A stretch of 64,000 nucleotides of DNA from Streptomyces camponoticapitis (GTDB lineage: Bacteria; Actinomycetota; Actinomycetes; Streptomycetales; Streptomycetaceae): assembly GCF_014646115.1 (NCBI RefSeq), contig NZ_BMMV01000026.1:1-64000 (forward strand), in the 5' to 3' direction. The notes beneath the pieces are model-generated. The model did not search any database. It was not told the origin of the DNA and was given only the letters and a program-made list of their open reading frames with translations. Position 1 is the stretch's first letter; every line of letters begins with the position of its first letter. Shown one piece after another: positions 44,920 to 54,083 of this stretch. The position numbers and the translations under genes were made by a program.

Positions 44920-45414
44920 TCACCGCTCTCCTCGGTCCGAGAAGAGCGCCGCCGCCACCGTGATCCGCATTGCCTCCAGCGTGTCGATCTGTTCCCGCGC
45001 CCGGTCCAGCAGGCTCCGCAACTGGGATTCGTCCAGTTGGCCCCCCTTCGTGGCCACCACGAGCAGCGTGCGCCAGATGAGGGTCTTCCCCTCGACTCCC
45101 AGCCGCAGGGTCTCCAGTTCGACGAACGTGCTCAGCCCGGAGCGCCGGTACAGGACACCGTTCGGTTTGAGGCGCCCGAGCCTCTCGGCCGCCCAGCCGC
45201 CGTAGATCTTGTAGCGGCGGGCGGGTACGCCCAGCGAGTCCATGATCTGGAGCAGGGTCTCCCGGTCCTGGGCGATCTCCTCGGCGATGCGCGCCAGGTC
45301 CGCGCCGCGTGCCGAGTGGCGGTGCTGGTGGGCCATGCGCCGTGCGATCCCGATGCCGAAGGTGGCACCGGCCAGGTGATCATTCAGATAGATCCCGAGT
45401 TTGTCGCTGTACAT
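44920..45414 (-). CDS. hypothetical helical protein (ferritin-like?)
   Basis: A 164-residue, probably all-helical cytoplasmic protein. The N-terminal helix 'YLNDHLAGATFGIGIARRMAHQHR' and the helix 'ADLARIAEEIAQDRETLLQIMDSLGV' contain His and Glu residues spaced as in small ferritin-like bundles, but I cannot place all metal ligands. 'KIYGGWAAERLGRLKPNGVLYRRSGLSTFVELETLRLGVEGK' is a distinctive conserved-looking centre. The ATG at 45414 follows GGGACCC-type sequence without a strong site. The function is unknown. Confidence 0.7.
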   Translation of the reverse strand: MYSDKLGIYLNDHLAGATFGIGIARRMAHQHRHSARGADLARIAEEIAQDRETLLQIMDSLGVPARRYKIYGGWAAERLGRLKPNGVLYRRSGLSTFVELETLRLGVEGKTLIWRTLLVVATKGGQLDESQLRSLLDRAREQIDTLEAMRITVAAALFSDRGER

Positions 45415-45657
45415 GCGGGTCCCTTCCCGGCGGTCCTTGGCGGTCTCCTTCGATGGTCGGCCACCCGCTCATGCCCTGCACCGCGAGGAAACGCGGACGA
45501 CCACGGCCGGGTGCCGGGCCCCGCGTCCTGCGTCGGGGCCCGACACGCCGTTACGCGAGACCGTGACCGTGTACCGCGCGGCAGATGGCGGATCGGGTAC
45601 GGGACCTGCTCCGCCCCGCCGAGATCGCCGGGCGAACCCGTGACAGCTTCAACCCAG

Positions 45658-47301
45658 TCACCCGCGGCCCAGAACGAGCCTTCCGCAACGGTCGCCGATC
45701 ATCATCGACGGGGCGTTCGTGTTGCCCGAGGTGATGCTCGGCATTATCGCGGCGCTGGCCAGGCGCAGACCACTGACTCCGCGCACACGCAGCTGGGGAT
45801 CGACGACGGCGAGAGCGTCGGTGCCCATGCGGCAGGTGCCCACCGTGTGGAAGTCGGACTGGGAGAAGGCACGCAGCGCGGCGATCCTCTCCCTTCTGGT
45901 CCTGACGGGTGTGTCGGGCACGACGTTCTCGTCCTTCACCCACTTGCGGAGTCGCTTGGCGTTGATCAGCTCCAGGGAGAGTTCGAAGCCCTCCAGGGAG
46001 TTCTCCAGGTCCTCTCGCGTCCGCAGGAAGTTCGGCTGGATGATGGGCGCGGTGTGCGGGTCGGCCGAGCGCAACTTGACATAGCCACGGCTGGTCGGGT
46101 GCAGGTTCATCACCCCGATCGACATCGACTCGTCCGGAGCGGGCGGATAACCGACGCGCGAGTAGTAGGTCTGGAACTCGAACCGGGGCGCGCCGGGCAC
46201 CCGGCCCCTGCCGGTGAAGACGTTGACGTCCATGGCGGTGATGTGGGACTCCGGCTCGGGAGCCATGAGCGCTCGCGATACGACGGAGATCAGGTGATCG
46301 TGCAGGTTCGCACCGACACCGGGCAGGTCGATCACGACGTCGATGCCGTGCGGTTCCAGGTCGCCGGCGGCGCCGATGCCGGACAGCTGAAGCAGGCGAG
46401 CGGTGTTCACCGCGCCCGTGCTGACGATGACCTCCCGCTCCGCCCTGACTGTGAATTCGCGATCGCCCGACTCGACGACGACGCGGTCGATCGCGTTCCG
46501 GCGGTCGAACGTCAGCCGCGTGACATTGGCGTCTGTGACGACCGTCAGCCGGGGATCGGTGAGATACGGCGCGAGGAACGCGGTGAAAGCGTCCTGGCGG
46601 ACGCGGTTGAGCACATTGAGCTGTGTGTATCCGGCGCCGAACTGACTGGCGCCGTTGTAGTCGGGGTTGTACCGGTACCCGAGGTCGACGGCGGCCTCCA
46701 GACCGGCGCGTGACAGGGCGTTGCGCCGTGTCAGCTGGTCCGACGGGCGGATCGGGCCCGTCAACGCGTCCAGCGAGGGGCGCACGCTCGCGTAGTCCCA
46801 GCCCTCGGCGCCCTGCGCGGCCCAGTGGTCGTAGTCGCCGGGATTGCCACGGACCCACACCATCCCGTTGATGGAACTGCTGCCACCCGCGATCTTCCCG
46901 CACACGAATGACTGGGGCCTGTTCATCAGGGCAGGCTGCGGCTCCGACTGGAAGTGCCAGTTGAGCGGGGAACCGGGGGCGGTCAGCGCGCCCGACTTCG
47001 TGAAATCACGCACCTCCGGCAGGTCGTTCGAGCCGCCCGCCTCGATCAGCAGCACGCTCGCGCGCGAATCCGCCAGTAATCGGGCGGCCAGCGTACAACC
47101 GGCCGAGCCGGCTCCCACGATGACGTAGTCGTAGCGGCGGCCGTGCGCGGAGGAGGCTGTCTGCCCCGCTGCCAGCAGCCCGGCCGAGGCCGCGGACACG
47201 CCGAACATCTTGAGCAGTCTCCGCCGACTGAGCGTGCCTGCCTGTACCTGACGAACAATCTCCCGCGGATCGTGTGATGTTGATCTGGTTATGCCGGACA
47301 T
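45658..47301 (-). CDS. GMC family FAD-dependent oxidoreductase, Tat-exported
   Basis: A 547-residue glucose-methanol-choline oxidoreductase. 'TLSRRRLLKMFGVSAASAGLL' (24-44) is a twin-arginine signal, so the folded holoenzyme is probably exported. FAD binding is by 'VGAGSAGCTLAARLL' (62-76) and 'GGSSSINGMVWVRGN'. The active-site pair is His in 'SDFHTVGTCRMG' and Asn in 'SGNTNAPSMMIGDRC', the His-Asn arrangement seen in choline dehydrogenase-like members. The alcohol substrate is unknown. A perfect 15-bp palindrome just upstream may be its operator. Confidence 0.9.
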   Translation of the reverse strand: MSGITRSTSHDPREIVRQVQAGTLSRRRLLKMFGVSAASAGLLAAGQTASSAHGRRYDYVIVGAGSAGCTLAARLLADSRASVLLIEAGGSNDLPEVRDFTKSGALTAPGSPLNWHFQSEPQPALMNRPQSFVCGKIAGGSSSINGMVWVRGNPGDYDHWAAQGAEGWDYASVRPSLDALTGPIRPSDQLTRRNALSRAGLEAAVDLGYRYNPDYNGASQFGAGYTQLNVLNRVRQDAFTAFLAPYLTDPRLTVVTDANVTRLTFDRRNAIDRVVVESGDREFTVRAEREVIVSTGAVNTARLLQLSGIGAAGDLEPHGIDVVIDLPGVGANLHDHLISVVSRALMAPEPESHITAMDVNVFTGRGRVPGAPRFEFQTYYSRVGYPPAPDESMSIGVMNLHPTSRGYVKLRSADPHTAPIIQPNFLRTREDLENSLEGFELSLELINAKRLRKWVKDENVVPDTPVRTRRERIAALRAFSQSDFHTVGTCRMGTDALAVVDPQLRVRGVSGLRLASAAIMPSITSGNTNAPSMMIGDRCGRLVLGRG

Positions 47302-47322
47302 GCCTACCCTTCATGCGAGTTG

Positions 47323-47337
47323 GCCCTCATTGAGGGC
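47323..47337. promoter_or_regulatory. palindrome GCCCTCATTGAGGGC
   Basis: A 7-1-7 perfect palindrome 22 bp upstream of the GMC oxidoreductase start, inside a 211-bp intergenic gap. The position fits a repressor operator. Which regulator would bind is unknown. Confidence 0.45.
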
Positions 47338-47512
47338 ATGTGTGGGAGCAGGGCAGAACGCGTACGTGGCGATACTCGTCTCAGCGGCTGTCTGGTTCAG
47401 CTGGATCGCCCTGTCTGACCCGGCCCTCGATCCTCGTGACGGCCCGTCGGTTTGTCCAGTGGGGCTGGGGCACTCCTCTTCGGGCGGGAATTCACCCCAG
47501 CCGCAGCCCGTA

Positions 47513-49492
47513 CTACCCGGCCGCAGGCGCGACGCCTGTGGTCACCCCCGCGCCGAGGTCCGGACAGGGCGGAAGATCACGGGGCGCCAGGTTGCCCGGA
47601 TCCCGGTCCGGCGTGAGGTGCCCGCCCGCCTCCCCGTCCTCGAACTGCGTCCGGTACAGCTCCGCGTAGCGCCCCTCCGCACTCAGAAGTTCTTCGTGCG
47701 TGCCCCGTTCCGCGATGCGGCCGTCCTCGACCACGAGAATCAGATCAGCGGCCCGTACGGTGGAGAGACGGTGCGCGATCACGACGGCGGTACGGCCTTC
47801 CAGAGCTTCGGCGAGCGCCGCCTGCACCGCGGCCTCAGAGGTGTTGTCGAGATGCGCGGTCGCTTCGTCGAGGATCACGACACGGTGACGGGCCAGGAGC
47901 AGCCGGGCGATCGTCATGCGCTGGCGTTCGCCGCCGGAGAGGCGGTAGCCGCGCTCGCCGACGACGGTGGCGAGCCCGTCGGGCAGCGACTGGACGAGCC
48001 TGTCGAGGCGGGCACGGCGCAGTACGTCCCACAGCTCGTCGTCCGTGGCCTCGGGCCGGGCGAGCAGCAGGTTCGCGCGAATGGACTCGTGGAAGAGATG
48101 ACCGTCCTGGGTGACCATGCCCAGCGTGGTACGGAGGGACTGGGCCGACAGGTCTCGTACGTCGACACCGCCGATACGTACGGCGCCCGCGTCGGTGTCG
48201 TAGAGCCGCGCGAGCAGTTGCGCGATGGTCGACTTGCCCGCCCCGGACGTCCCCACGAGGGCGACCGTCCGGCCGGGCTCAGCGCGGAACGAGATGCCAT
48301 GGAGGACCTCGGCGCCGCCGCGGGTGTCGAGCGAGGCGACCTCCTCCAGCGAGGCCAGGGAGACCTTGTCGGCTGAGGGATAACCGAAGCGTACGGCGTC
48401 GAACTCGACGGAAACCGGCCCGTCGGGAACCCGCTGCGCATCGGGTCGCTCCGCGATGAGGGGCTTGAGGGCGAGGACCTCGAAGACCCGCTCGAAGCTG
48501 ACGAGGGCGCTCATCACCTCGACGCGCGCGCCGGCGAGCGCGGTCAGCGGCGCGTAGAGGCGTACGAGAAGCAGGGAGAGCGCGACCACCGCGCCGGGGT
48601 CGAGGCTGCCGCGCAGGGCGTAGGAGCCGCCGAGCCCGTAGACGAGCGCCAGGGCCAGGGCGGAGACGAGCGTCAGGGCCGTGATGAACGTGGACTGCGC
48701 CATGGCCGTACGGATCCCGATGTCCCGTACCCGGCGGGCCCGCGCCGCGAATTCGGCGGACTCGTCGGCAGGCCGCCCGAACAGCTTGATCAGCGTCGCG
48801 CCAGGTGCCGAGAATCGCTCAGTCATCCGATTGCCCATCGCCGCGTTCAGGTCGGCAGCCTCCCGCTGGAGCCTCGCCATGCGCGAGCCCATCCGGCGCG
48901 CGGGCACCACGAACACGGGCAGCAGGACGAGCGCGAGGAGCGTGATGCGCCAGGAGAGAGTCAGCATCACCGCGAGGGTCAGTACCAGCGTCACCACATT
49001 GCTGACGACACCGGAGAGTGTGTTGCTGAAGGCGCGCTGTGCGCCGATCACATCGTTGTTGAGCCGGCTGACCAGGGCTCCGGTGCGCGTACGGGTGAAG
49101 AAGGCGACGGGCATGCGCTGGACGTGGTCGAAGACGGCGATCCGCAGGTCCAGGATCAGCCCCTCGCCGAGAGTGGCGGAGAGCCGGCGGCCGAGGAGGC
49201 CGAGGCCGGCCTCCGCGAGGGCGATGAACGCGATGAGCAGAGCGAGCTGGACCACGCGCCGCTCGTCACCGCCGGACACGATCGCGTCGACAACGCGGCC
49301 CGCGAGGACGGGAGTCGCCACCGCGAGCAGGGCGGTGGCGACCCCGAGCAGGACGAACTGGATGATGCGGCGGCGGTGCGGCCGGGCGAAGCCGGCGATT
49401 CTCCGGAGGGTGGCGCGGGCGAAGGGCCTGCGCTCAGGGCGGGCGTTCATGACGTTGTGCAACTGCGTCCAGGCTGTGGACTCCATACTCAT
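47513..49492 (-). CDS. ABC transporter, fused permease and ATPase
   Basis: A 659-residue half-transporter of the exporter (MsbA/LmrA) type. Residues about 35-330 hold six transmembrane helices; the nucleotide-binding domain has Walker A 'GTSGAGKST', signature 'LSGGERQR' and Walker B 'VVILDEATAHLD', followed by the H-loop 'IAHRLST'. It probably works as a homodimer exporting a drug, lipid or peptide. A Pro/Gly-rich tail of about 30 residues follows. Start ATG 49492 is one of three close choices (49486 is also possible), and there is no good ribosome binding site. No partner half-transporter is adjacent. Confidence 0.9.
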   Translation of the reverse strand: MSMESTAWTQLHNVMNARPERRPFARATLRRIAGFARPHRRRIIQFVLLGVATALLAVATPVLAGRVVDAIVSGGDERRVVQLALLIAFIALAEAGLGLLGRRLSATLGEGLILDLRIAVFDHVQRMPVAFFTRTRTGALVSRLNNDVIGAQRAFSNTLSGVVSNVVTLVLTLAVMLTLSWRITLLALVLLPVFVVPARRMGSRMARLQREAADLNAAMGNRMTERFSAPGATLIKLFGRPADESAEFAARARRVRDIGIRTAMAQSTFITALTLVSALALALVYGLGGSYALRGSLDPGAVVALSLLLVRLYAPLTALAGARVEVMSALVSFERVFEVLALKPLIAERPDAQRVPDGPVSVEFDAVRFGYPSADKVSLASLEEVASLDTRGGAEVLHGISFRAEPGRTVALVGTSGAGKSTIAQLLARLYDTDAGAVRIGGVDVRDLSAQSLRTTLGMVTQDGHLFHESIRANLLLARPEATDDELWDVLRRARLDRLVQSLPDGLATVVGERGYRLSGGERQRMTIARLLLARHRVVILDEATAHLDNTSEAAVQAALAEALEGRTAVVIAHRLSTVRAADLILVVEDGRIAERGTHEELLSAEGRYAELYRTQFEDGEAGGHLTPDRDPGNLAPRDLPPCPDLGAGVTTGVAPAAG

Positions 49493-49601
49493 GGGAGGAC
49501 CGTAGAACCTCAAGCAACCTTCAGGTCAAGCCGCGTTGCCGTGTCGGGGGGCTCGGAGTACGGACGGGACAGGAGCGGCTGTGGCGAGCTCTCCCAACCT
49601 G

Positions 49602-50006
49602 TCAGCCGCGGCGCGGGTCACGCGTCGTGCGGTAGCTGTACACCAACAGGGCGACAAGGAGCAGACTCGACAGCATCAACCCCGCACCCGTGGGCCAGCC
49701 ACCGAAGGGCAGTTCAGGCATCAGGCCCCAGAGCAGACCGGCGGCCAGCAGAGCCGCCGCGGTGAGGGCGGCTCCCGTGATCCGGATCGCCGAGGCGACG
49801 CTCTCCCTTGCTGCGCGCATGGCGCGCTCCCGTACCGGGTCGACGTAGCGAGCCAGGGCGGGGAACTGCTGGGAAAGGACCAGCAGCCCGGCGAGTACGA
49901 GAAGCAGGCCCGGACCGGGCAGGACGAGCAGTGCGATACCAATGAGTAGCAGCGCGACTCCTGCTACGAGCGCGAGCGCTCGACGTAGAACACTTTGTCT
50001 GGGCAC
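49602..50006 (-). CDS. PGPGW-type small membrane protein
   Basis: A 134-residue protein with a basic N-terminus and the helical hairpin 'LALVAGVALLLIGIALLVLPGPGLLLVLAGLLVL' split around a P-G-P-G turn, the mark of the PGPGW putative transmembrane family. Two more hydrophobic segments ('ALTAAALLAAGLLWGLM' and 'LMLSSLLLVALLVYSY') follow. The GTG at 50006 is placed after AAAGGTGAGTGAG; a GTG at 50015 is also open. It lies 109 bp upstream of the ABC exporter on the same strand. The function is unknown. Confidence 0.75.
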   Translation of the reverse strand: MPRQSVLRRALALVAGVALLLIGIALLVLPGPGLLLVLAGLLVLSQQFPALARYVDPVRERAMRAARESVASAIRITGAALTAAALLAAGLLWGLMPELPFGGWPTGAGLMLSSLLLVALLVYSYRTTRDPRRG

Positions 50007-50322
50007 CTCACTCACCTTTCTGGTCTCCCGGACGAGACGGGGACCGCTCGGAGTCATTCCCGCGCATATGTCTGAGCTGTTCGTAAGGTGTCTGGCCTGC
50101 GGGTGTGCCCTGGGGCGATCGTAATCGTAGTAGTCCCCCTACTCCTTTGCCGTCCGGCCGTAATGCACCGCCATTCGGGCTGTCATCGGCGAAAGACATA
50201 CCGACGGTCCACAATTTCGCACCGGCGTGCTCATCGATCACCTAAGTTCCGTCGCCAGGAAAAACTGGGGTTCCCGCCGGAATATGGACAGGAGATGTGC
50301 TGGGCGGAAAAAGGAGCACTTC
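50007..50322. other. intergenic region, nothing specific seen
   Basis: 316 bp between two divergent genes. It is comparatively AT-rich in places (around 50110-50150 and 50250-50300), consistent with promoters on both strands. No palindrome, small gene or structured RNA could be supported. Confidence 0.4.
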
Positions 50323-51186
50323 ATGTCGGACACCACCACCGTCGCGGTCCTCGGAGCGGGCGCACTCGGCTCCGCGATGGCGGCGCGGCTCTCCGAGACC
50401 GGACATGAGGTGCGGCTGTGGAACCGTACGGAGGCAAGGGCCCGCGCGGCGGCGGAGGGCGCCCCCGGCGTCACGGCGGTGCGCGCCGCGGGGGACGCGG
50501 TCTCCGGTGCGTCCGTCGTTCTCACCGTGCTCCGTGACGGCGACGCGGTGTCGGCGGTCATGTCGGACGCCATCACCCGACTGGACGACGGCGCCGTCTG
50601 GGTGCAGGCGAGCACGGTCGGCCCGCGGAGCGCGGGTGCCCTCGCCGCGATGGCCCGCGAACATGGTGCCGACTACCTCGACGCACCGGTATCGGGCAGC
50701 ACCGCTCCCGCCCGGCAGGGCCGTCTCGTCTGGCTCGTCGCCGGCGGGCGGGACGCCCTGGCCCGGGCGCGTCCGGTGCTCGACGGTCTCGGCTCGTCCG
50801 TACTGCACGTGGGGACGGGGACCGAGGGAAGCGCCGTCAAACTCGCGGTCAACGCCTGGATGGCGGCCTCGACGGTCGCGATGAGCGACGTCCTCGCGCT
50901 GTGCGACGCGCTCGGGATCGACCACGCGACCTTCGTCCGGGTGCTGGAGGCGGGCCCGCTCGCCATGCCCTACGAGATGCAGAAGATCGCCGCCATGGAC
51001 GAAGCGTCGTACGCACCCGGATTCGCTGTCCAACTCGCCGTCAAGGACCTCGACCTGGCCTCGACGGCCGCCGCCCCCAGCCCTCTGCTCCAAGCGGTCC
51101 GCGACCGCCTCGTCGCGGCCGTCGCGGCCGGGCACGACCGGGACGACCTCGCGGCCGTCGACTACCTGAGGACAGCGGGGGCCTGA
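50323..51186 (+). CDS. NAD(P)-dependent beta-hydroxyacid dehydrogenase family protein
   Basis: A 287-residue member of the 3-hydroxyisobutyrate dehydrogenase family. The dinucleotide loop is 'VLGAGALGSAMAARL' (9-23), the substrate loop is 'DAPVSGSTAPARQGRL' (120-135), and the catalytic Lys173 and Asn177 lie in 'GSAVKLAVNAWM'. 'WNRTEARA' after strand two suggests NADP preference. Relatives act on 3-hydroxyisobutyrate, tartronate semialdehyde and similar acids, or reduce imines. The ATG at 50323 follows AAGGAG. It is a single-gene unit. Confidence 0.88.
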   Translation: MSDTTTVAVLGAGALGSAMAARLSETGHEVRLWNRTEARARAAAEGAPGVTAVRAAGDAVSGASVVLTVLRDGDAVSAVMSDAITRLDDGAVWVQASTVGPRSAGALAAMAREHGADYLDAPVSGSTAPARQGRLVWLVAGGRDALARARPVLDGLGSSVLHVGTGTEGSAVKLAVNAWMAASTVAMSDVLALCDALGIDHATFVRVLEAGPLAMPYEMQKIAAMDEASYAPGFAVQLAVKDLDLASTAAAPSPLLQAVRDRLVAAVAAGHDRDDLAAVDYLRTAGA

Positions 51187-51235
51187 CCGGCAGAGCCGGC
51201 CAAGCCCCCCGGCGAAGGAAACCGTCAGGCGCGGG

Positions 51236-51262
51236 CGGTGAGGCCGGTGAGGCCGGTGAGCC
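51236..51262. repeat. three tandem 9-bp repeats
   Basis: Three adjacent copies of CGGTGAGGC (last copy CGGTGAGCC) in the gap between two convergent genes. It is probably replication slippage without function. Confidence 0.6.
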
Positions 51263-51307
51263 AACCGAAGCGCGAATGCACGCCTGCCCCCCGGTTTGCT
51301 GCTTGGC

Positions 51308-52174
51308 TCAGCCGCGTTCGGGCTCCACCGGGAGCCACAGTTCGGCGTCGGCCTCGGTCTTGTCCGGCGACAGGCGGGTGCGCAGGATCTCCGGACCGAC
51401 GCGGCTGCGGTACGGGTTCGACGGGAACCACTCGGTGAAGACGTCCCGCCACAGCTCCTGGATGGCCCGCGGCGCCGGCCCGGAAGTGGTGAAGACCGCC
51501 CAGGAGCCGGCCGGGACGGCCAACGTGGTCGTGCCCTCGGGAGCGGCCACGGAGGTGATCACGCCGTGGTGGTAGTCCAGTTCGGTGCCTTCGGCGCGGC
51601 CGGGGTCCAGGTCGTCGCAGACCGCGACGATGCCGTGCGGCTCCTGGTCCGACAGCTTCTCCAGGCGCTCCAGGGCCCCCGGGTCGATCCCGCGGACGAA
51701 GTCGATGATCGCCTGGTTCGGCCCCGCATGCACCAGCGGCACCCGGGCCTTGAACCCGACGACGGTGAAGTCCGCCTTGTCCACAACGCGGTATCGCATA
51801 CTGCTACTCCCTTCAACGGTGAGGCGGAAGGCCATCCGGGACTGGGAGCTGAGCGCGGCGCCGGTACGCCGGGCCTCGCCCGGTCCGATGCCGTGCATGG
51901 CACGGAACGCCCGCGCGAACGCCTCACCGGAGCCGTAGCCGTAGCGCACCGCGATCTCCAGCAGCGTCTCGCGCCCCGCGAGTACTTCGGCCCCCGCGAG
52001 GGTCAGCCGACGGCGCCTGATGTACTCCGACAGGGGTATGCCCGCGAGCGCGGAGAACATCCGGCGCAGGTGGTACTCCGAAGTCGCCGCGGTACGTGCC
52101 AGCTCTTCCACCTCGACCTCCTGGTCGAGATGGCGCTCGATGTGCTCCATGGCCAGGTTCAGCCGCTCCAGCAT
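51308..52174 (-). CDS. AraC family regulator with GyrI-like effector domain
   Basis: A 288-residue regulator. The N-terminal AraC DNA-binding domain has 'LARTAATSEYHLRRMFSALAGIPLSEYIRRRRLTLAG' (25-61) and the second HTH 'LEIAVRYGYGSGEAFARAFRAMHGIGPGEARR' (71-102). From about 125 a GyrI-like/SbmC effector domain follows ('YRVVDKADFTVVGFKARV', with C-terminal 'ADAELWLPVE'), which binds cationic or hydrophobic drugs in Rob- and BmrR-like proteins. The ATG at 52174 follows AGGAAGGAGG. It probably controls a multidrug or stress response. No target is adjacent. Confidence 0.9.
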   Translation of the reverse strand: MLERLNLAMEHIERHLDQEVEVEELARTAATSEYHLRRMFSALAGIPLSEYIRRRRLTLAGAEVLAGRETLLEIAVRYGYGSGEAFARAFRAMHGIGPGEARRTGAALSSQSRMAFRLTVEGSSSMRYRVVDKADFTVVGFKARVPLVHAGPNQAIIDFVRGIDPGALERLEKLSDQEPHGIVAVCDDLDPGRAEGTELDYHHGVITSVAAPEGTTTLAVPAGSWAVFTTSGPAPRAIQELWRDVFTEWFPSNPYRSRVGPEILRTRLSPDKTEADAELWLPVEPERG

Positions 52175-52333
52175 GCCCGGCCTCCTTCCTCTTGACGCCC
52201 ACCACGCTAGGCAGCACCCGCCATGCCGGACCCGACATCCTGTGCCCGATCAAGTCGGGTGCACGAGGCGCGGGGAAGGCCGGGAGGCGGGTGGTCGGCC
52301 CGACGGGCTGTGCGGGCCGCCGAAGCCGGGGGG

Positions 52334-53005
52334 TCAGTTCTGGTTCACCGGCCAGACCGCCGCCGGATCGCAGTGGCTCGGGCACGCCAGCAGGTAGATC
52401 TCGTTGCCGAGAAACAGCCCGTCGCTCTCGTCGTCGAATTCCATGCCTTCCGGCACCTGGCAGACGTAGACGAGATCGGCGCCGCACGCGCAGGTGTAGT
52501 GCTCAGGTTCCTGCGCCCAGGACGGGGTGCCGCCGACCTTGAACGTCTGCGCTCCGATCCCGTACGGGCCGGGCGTGTCCACGAAAGAGCGCAGCGTCAG
52601 TGGCAGGCCGGACAGGGACGGTTCGCTCTCTGCCGCCGGCAGTGCCGCGTGGCGCTGGAGCAGCACGCGCCAGAACGGACGCGGGTAGGGCGGCTGCGGA
52701 GCGTCCCAGAACCGGGGCACGAGCCTGCCGTCAGCCGTCTTGGGATCGGATGCGTCGTTGTGCGTACGGCAGTGGAAGACCAGGAGGTGGTCTCCGCCGA
52801 AGTGCTCCACGTCCAGGGGGATGTCGAGTTGGAAGAACAGGGCCATTCGCTCGCCGCAGAAACACAGGGGCCATTCCTGGGCCTCGTCCAGGAACGGCCA
52901 GCCGCCCACCGAGTTCCGCGCCGGCTTGTCCAGCGGACCGGTCCCGACCTCGATCGCGTGGGCGGGCAGCACCGCCGGTGTCTTCGTCGCATCGCGTTCG
53001 ACCAT
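52334..53005 (-). CDS. DUF1963-like cytoplasmic protein
   Basis: A 223-residue protein without signal peptide or membrane segment. 'VGGWPFLDEAQEWPLCFCGERMALFFQLDIPLD' features resemble the DUF1963/YwqG-type fold, where 'GG.P' is followed by 'ff.QldL'. It contains two Cys-rich spots, 'LCFCGERM' and 'YTCACGADLVYVCQ', which could bind zinc. The function is unknown. The ATG at 53005 gives the best N-terminus; GTG at 53011 is also open. Confidence 0.72.
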   Translation of the reverse strand: MVERDATKTPAVLPAHAIEVGTGPLDKPARNSVGGWPFLDEAQEWPLCFCGERMALFFQLDIPLDVEHFGGDHLLVFHCRTHNDASDPKTADGRLVPRFWDAPQPPYPRPFWRVLLQRHAALPAAESEPSLSGLPLTLRSFVDTPGPYGIGAQTFKVGGTPSWAQEPEHYTCACGADLVYVCQVPEGMEFDDESDGLFLGNEIYLLACPSHCDPAAVWPVNQN

Positions 53006-53111
53006 CCGCACACCCTAAGGGCCGTCTCAGGAAGGATGCTCCCAGCAGTTCGGCACCGCGCAGACGGTCAGCGATGCCGGCATTCGCGAGATGCTGAGTC
53101 CGCGGCCCGCT

Positions 53112-53831
53112 CTACTCGGCGTCCTGTGCCTCGATCAGGTCGAGGTCGCGGACGCAGAAGCGGTGGTGCTCGAAGGTCTCGTTGAGCACCGTGCCGAGGC
53201 ACTGCCGCACCAGGCGGCCCCGGGCGTACGGCGGCCAGACATCGTCGTCGGGCACCGGCGCTCGCGCTGCGAGCCGCTCATCGGTGAGCTCGTCGAGCCA
53301 GGCCTCGAGTTCGGCGGCCTGGGCGTCACGCACGCTCACGATCTCGTCGAGGGCCGGATCGAGCGAGAGGTCAAGCCCGTGCGCTCCACGGTAGGGCTCG
53401 ACGGTCGGACCGATGCCCATCGGCGTGAACAGCTCAGTCGATCCCAGGCAGCAGCGGCGGAACCACGAGTCGTGGACGAAGACCAGATGGCGCATCGTCT
53501 GCACCGCCGACCACTCGTCGTTCACGCTGCGGCCCTCGATGCCGGGCGTACGCCGGATTCGCTCGATCGTGGCGGTCCAGGCGGTGTGGAGCCGGCGCGA
53601 TGCCTCGCGCAGATCGGCAGGGTCATCGGAGCGGATCAGCACCCGCACCGGATGACGCCGGTCGAGCTCTGCCTCGACGTACTCGGTGACCTCGACACCG
53701 TTCACCACGAGGTTGGTGACGAGCCCGTCGATCACGGCATCCTGCATGACGACGCCGATCAGGCGTGTCCCGCTCAGATCGCACTCTCGGAACTCCGCAC
53801 CGTGCAGGTTCTCGTCAACGTACCGCGTCAT
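53112..53831 (-). CDS. DinB-like protein with pentapeptide-repeat-like N-terminus
   Basis: A 239-residue protein. Residues about 6-45 contain pentapeptide-like units ('LHGAEFRECDLSGTRLIGVVM', read as A-x-F/L-x-x steps). From about 70 a DinB_2-type four-helix domain begins: 'DLREASRRLHTAWTATIERIRR', with the His-containing 'WSAVQTMRHLVFVHDSWF' and the C-terminal 'LNETFEHHRFCVRDLDLIE' motifs that supply likely metal ligands. The pentapeptide-DinB fusion is known in Streptomyces, but its role is not. The ATG at 53831 was chosen because the pentapeptide starts directly after it. Confidence 0.8.
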   Translation of the reverse strand: MTRYVDENLHGAEFRECDLSGTRLIGVVMQDAVIDGLVTNLVVNGVEVTEYVEAELDRRHPVRVLIRSDDPADLREASRRLHTAWTATIERIRRTPGIEGRSVNDEWSAVQTMRHLVFVHDSWFRRCCLGSTELFTPMGIGPTVEPYRGAHGLDLSLDPALDEIVSVRDAQAAELEAWLDELTDERLAARAPVPDDDVWPPYARGRLVRQCLGTVLNETFEHHRFCVRDLDLIEAQDAE

Positions 53832-54038
53832 GCTCCGCATACTAGGTCCGAGCACCGACAACCCGGCATCCCGGCGCCGACGACGTTCGATGTGGAGCAG
53901 CCAACTGAGGTGTTGGGCATGTTCGCGCGGCACGTCAAGCATGGCTCTACAGGGACTCCACGCACACCTTCAGGCACAACCCACGGCCATCACGGGATCA
54001 CGGGATCCCGCGCGACGGTGCTCTCGGGTCGTCGGCGT

Positions 54039-54078
54039 GGGGCCGCCCGAGCCCCGCGGAGTGGACGCGGGCGGCCCC
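54039..54078 (-). terminator. terminator of the large subtilisin gene
   Basis: A perfect 11-bp stem GGGGCCGCCCG/CGGGCGGCCCC with an 18-base loop lies immediately after (on the minus strand) the stop codon at 54084-54086. Confidence 0.7.
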
Positions 54079-54083
54079 CGGTG

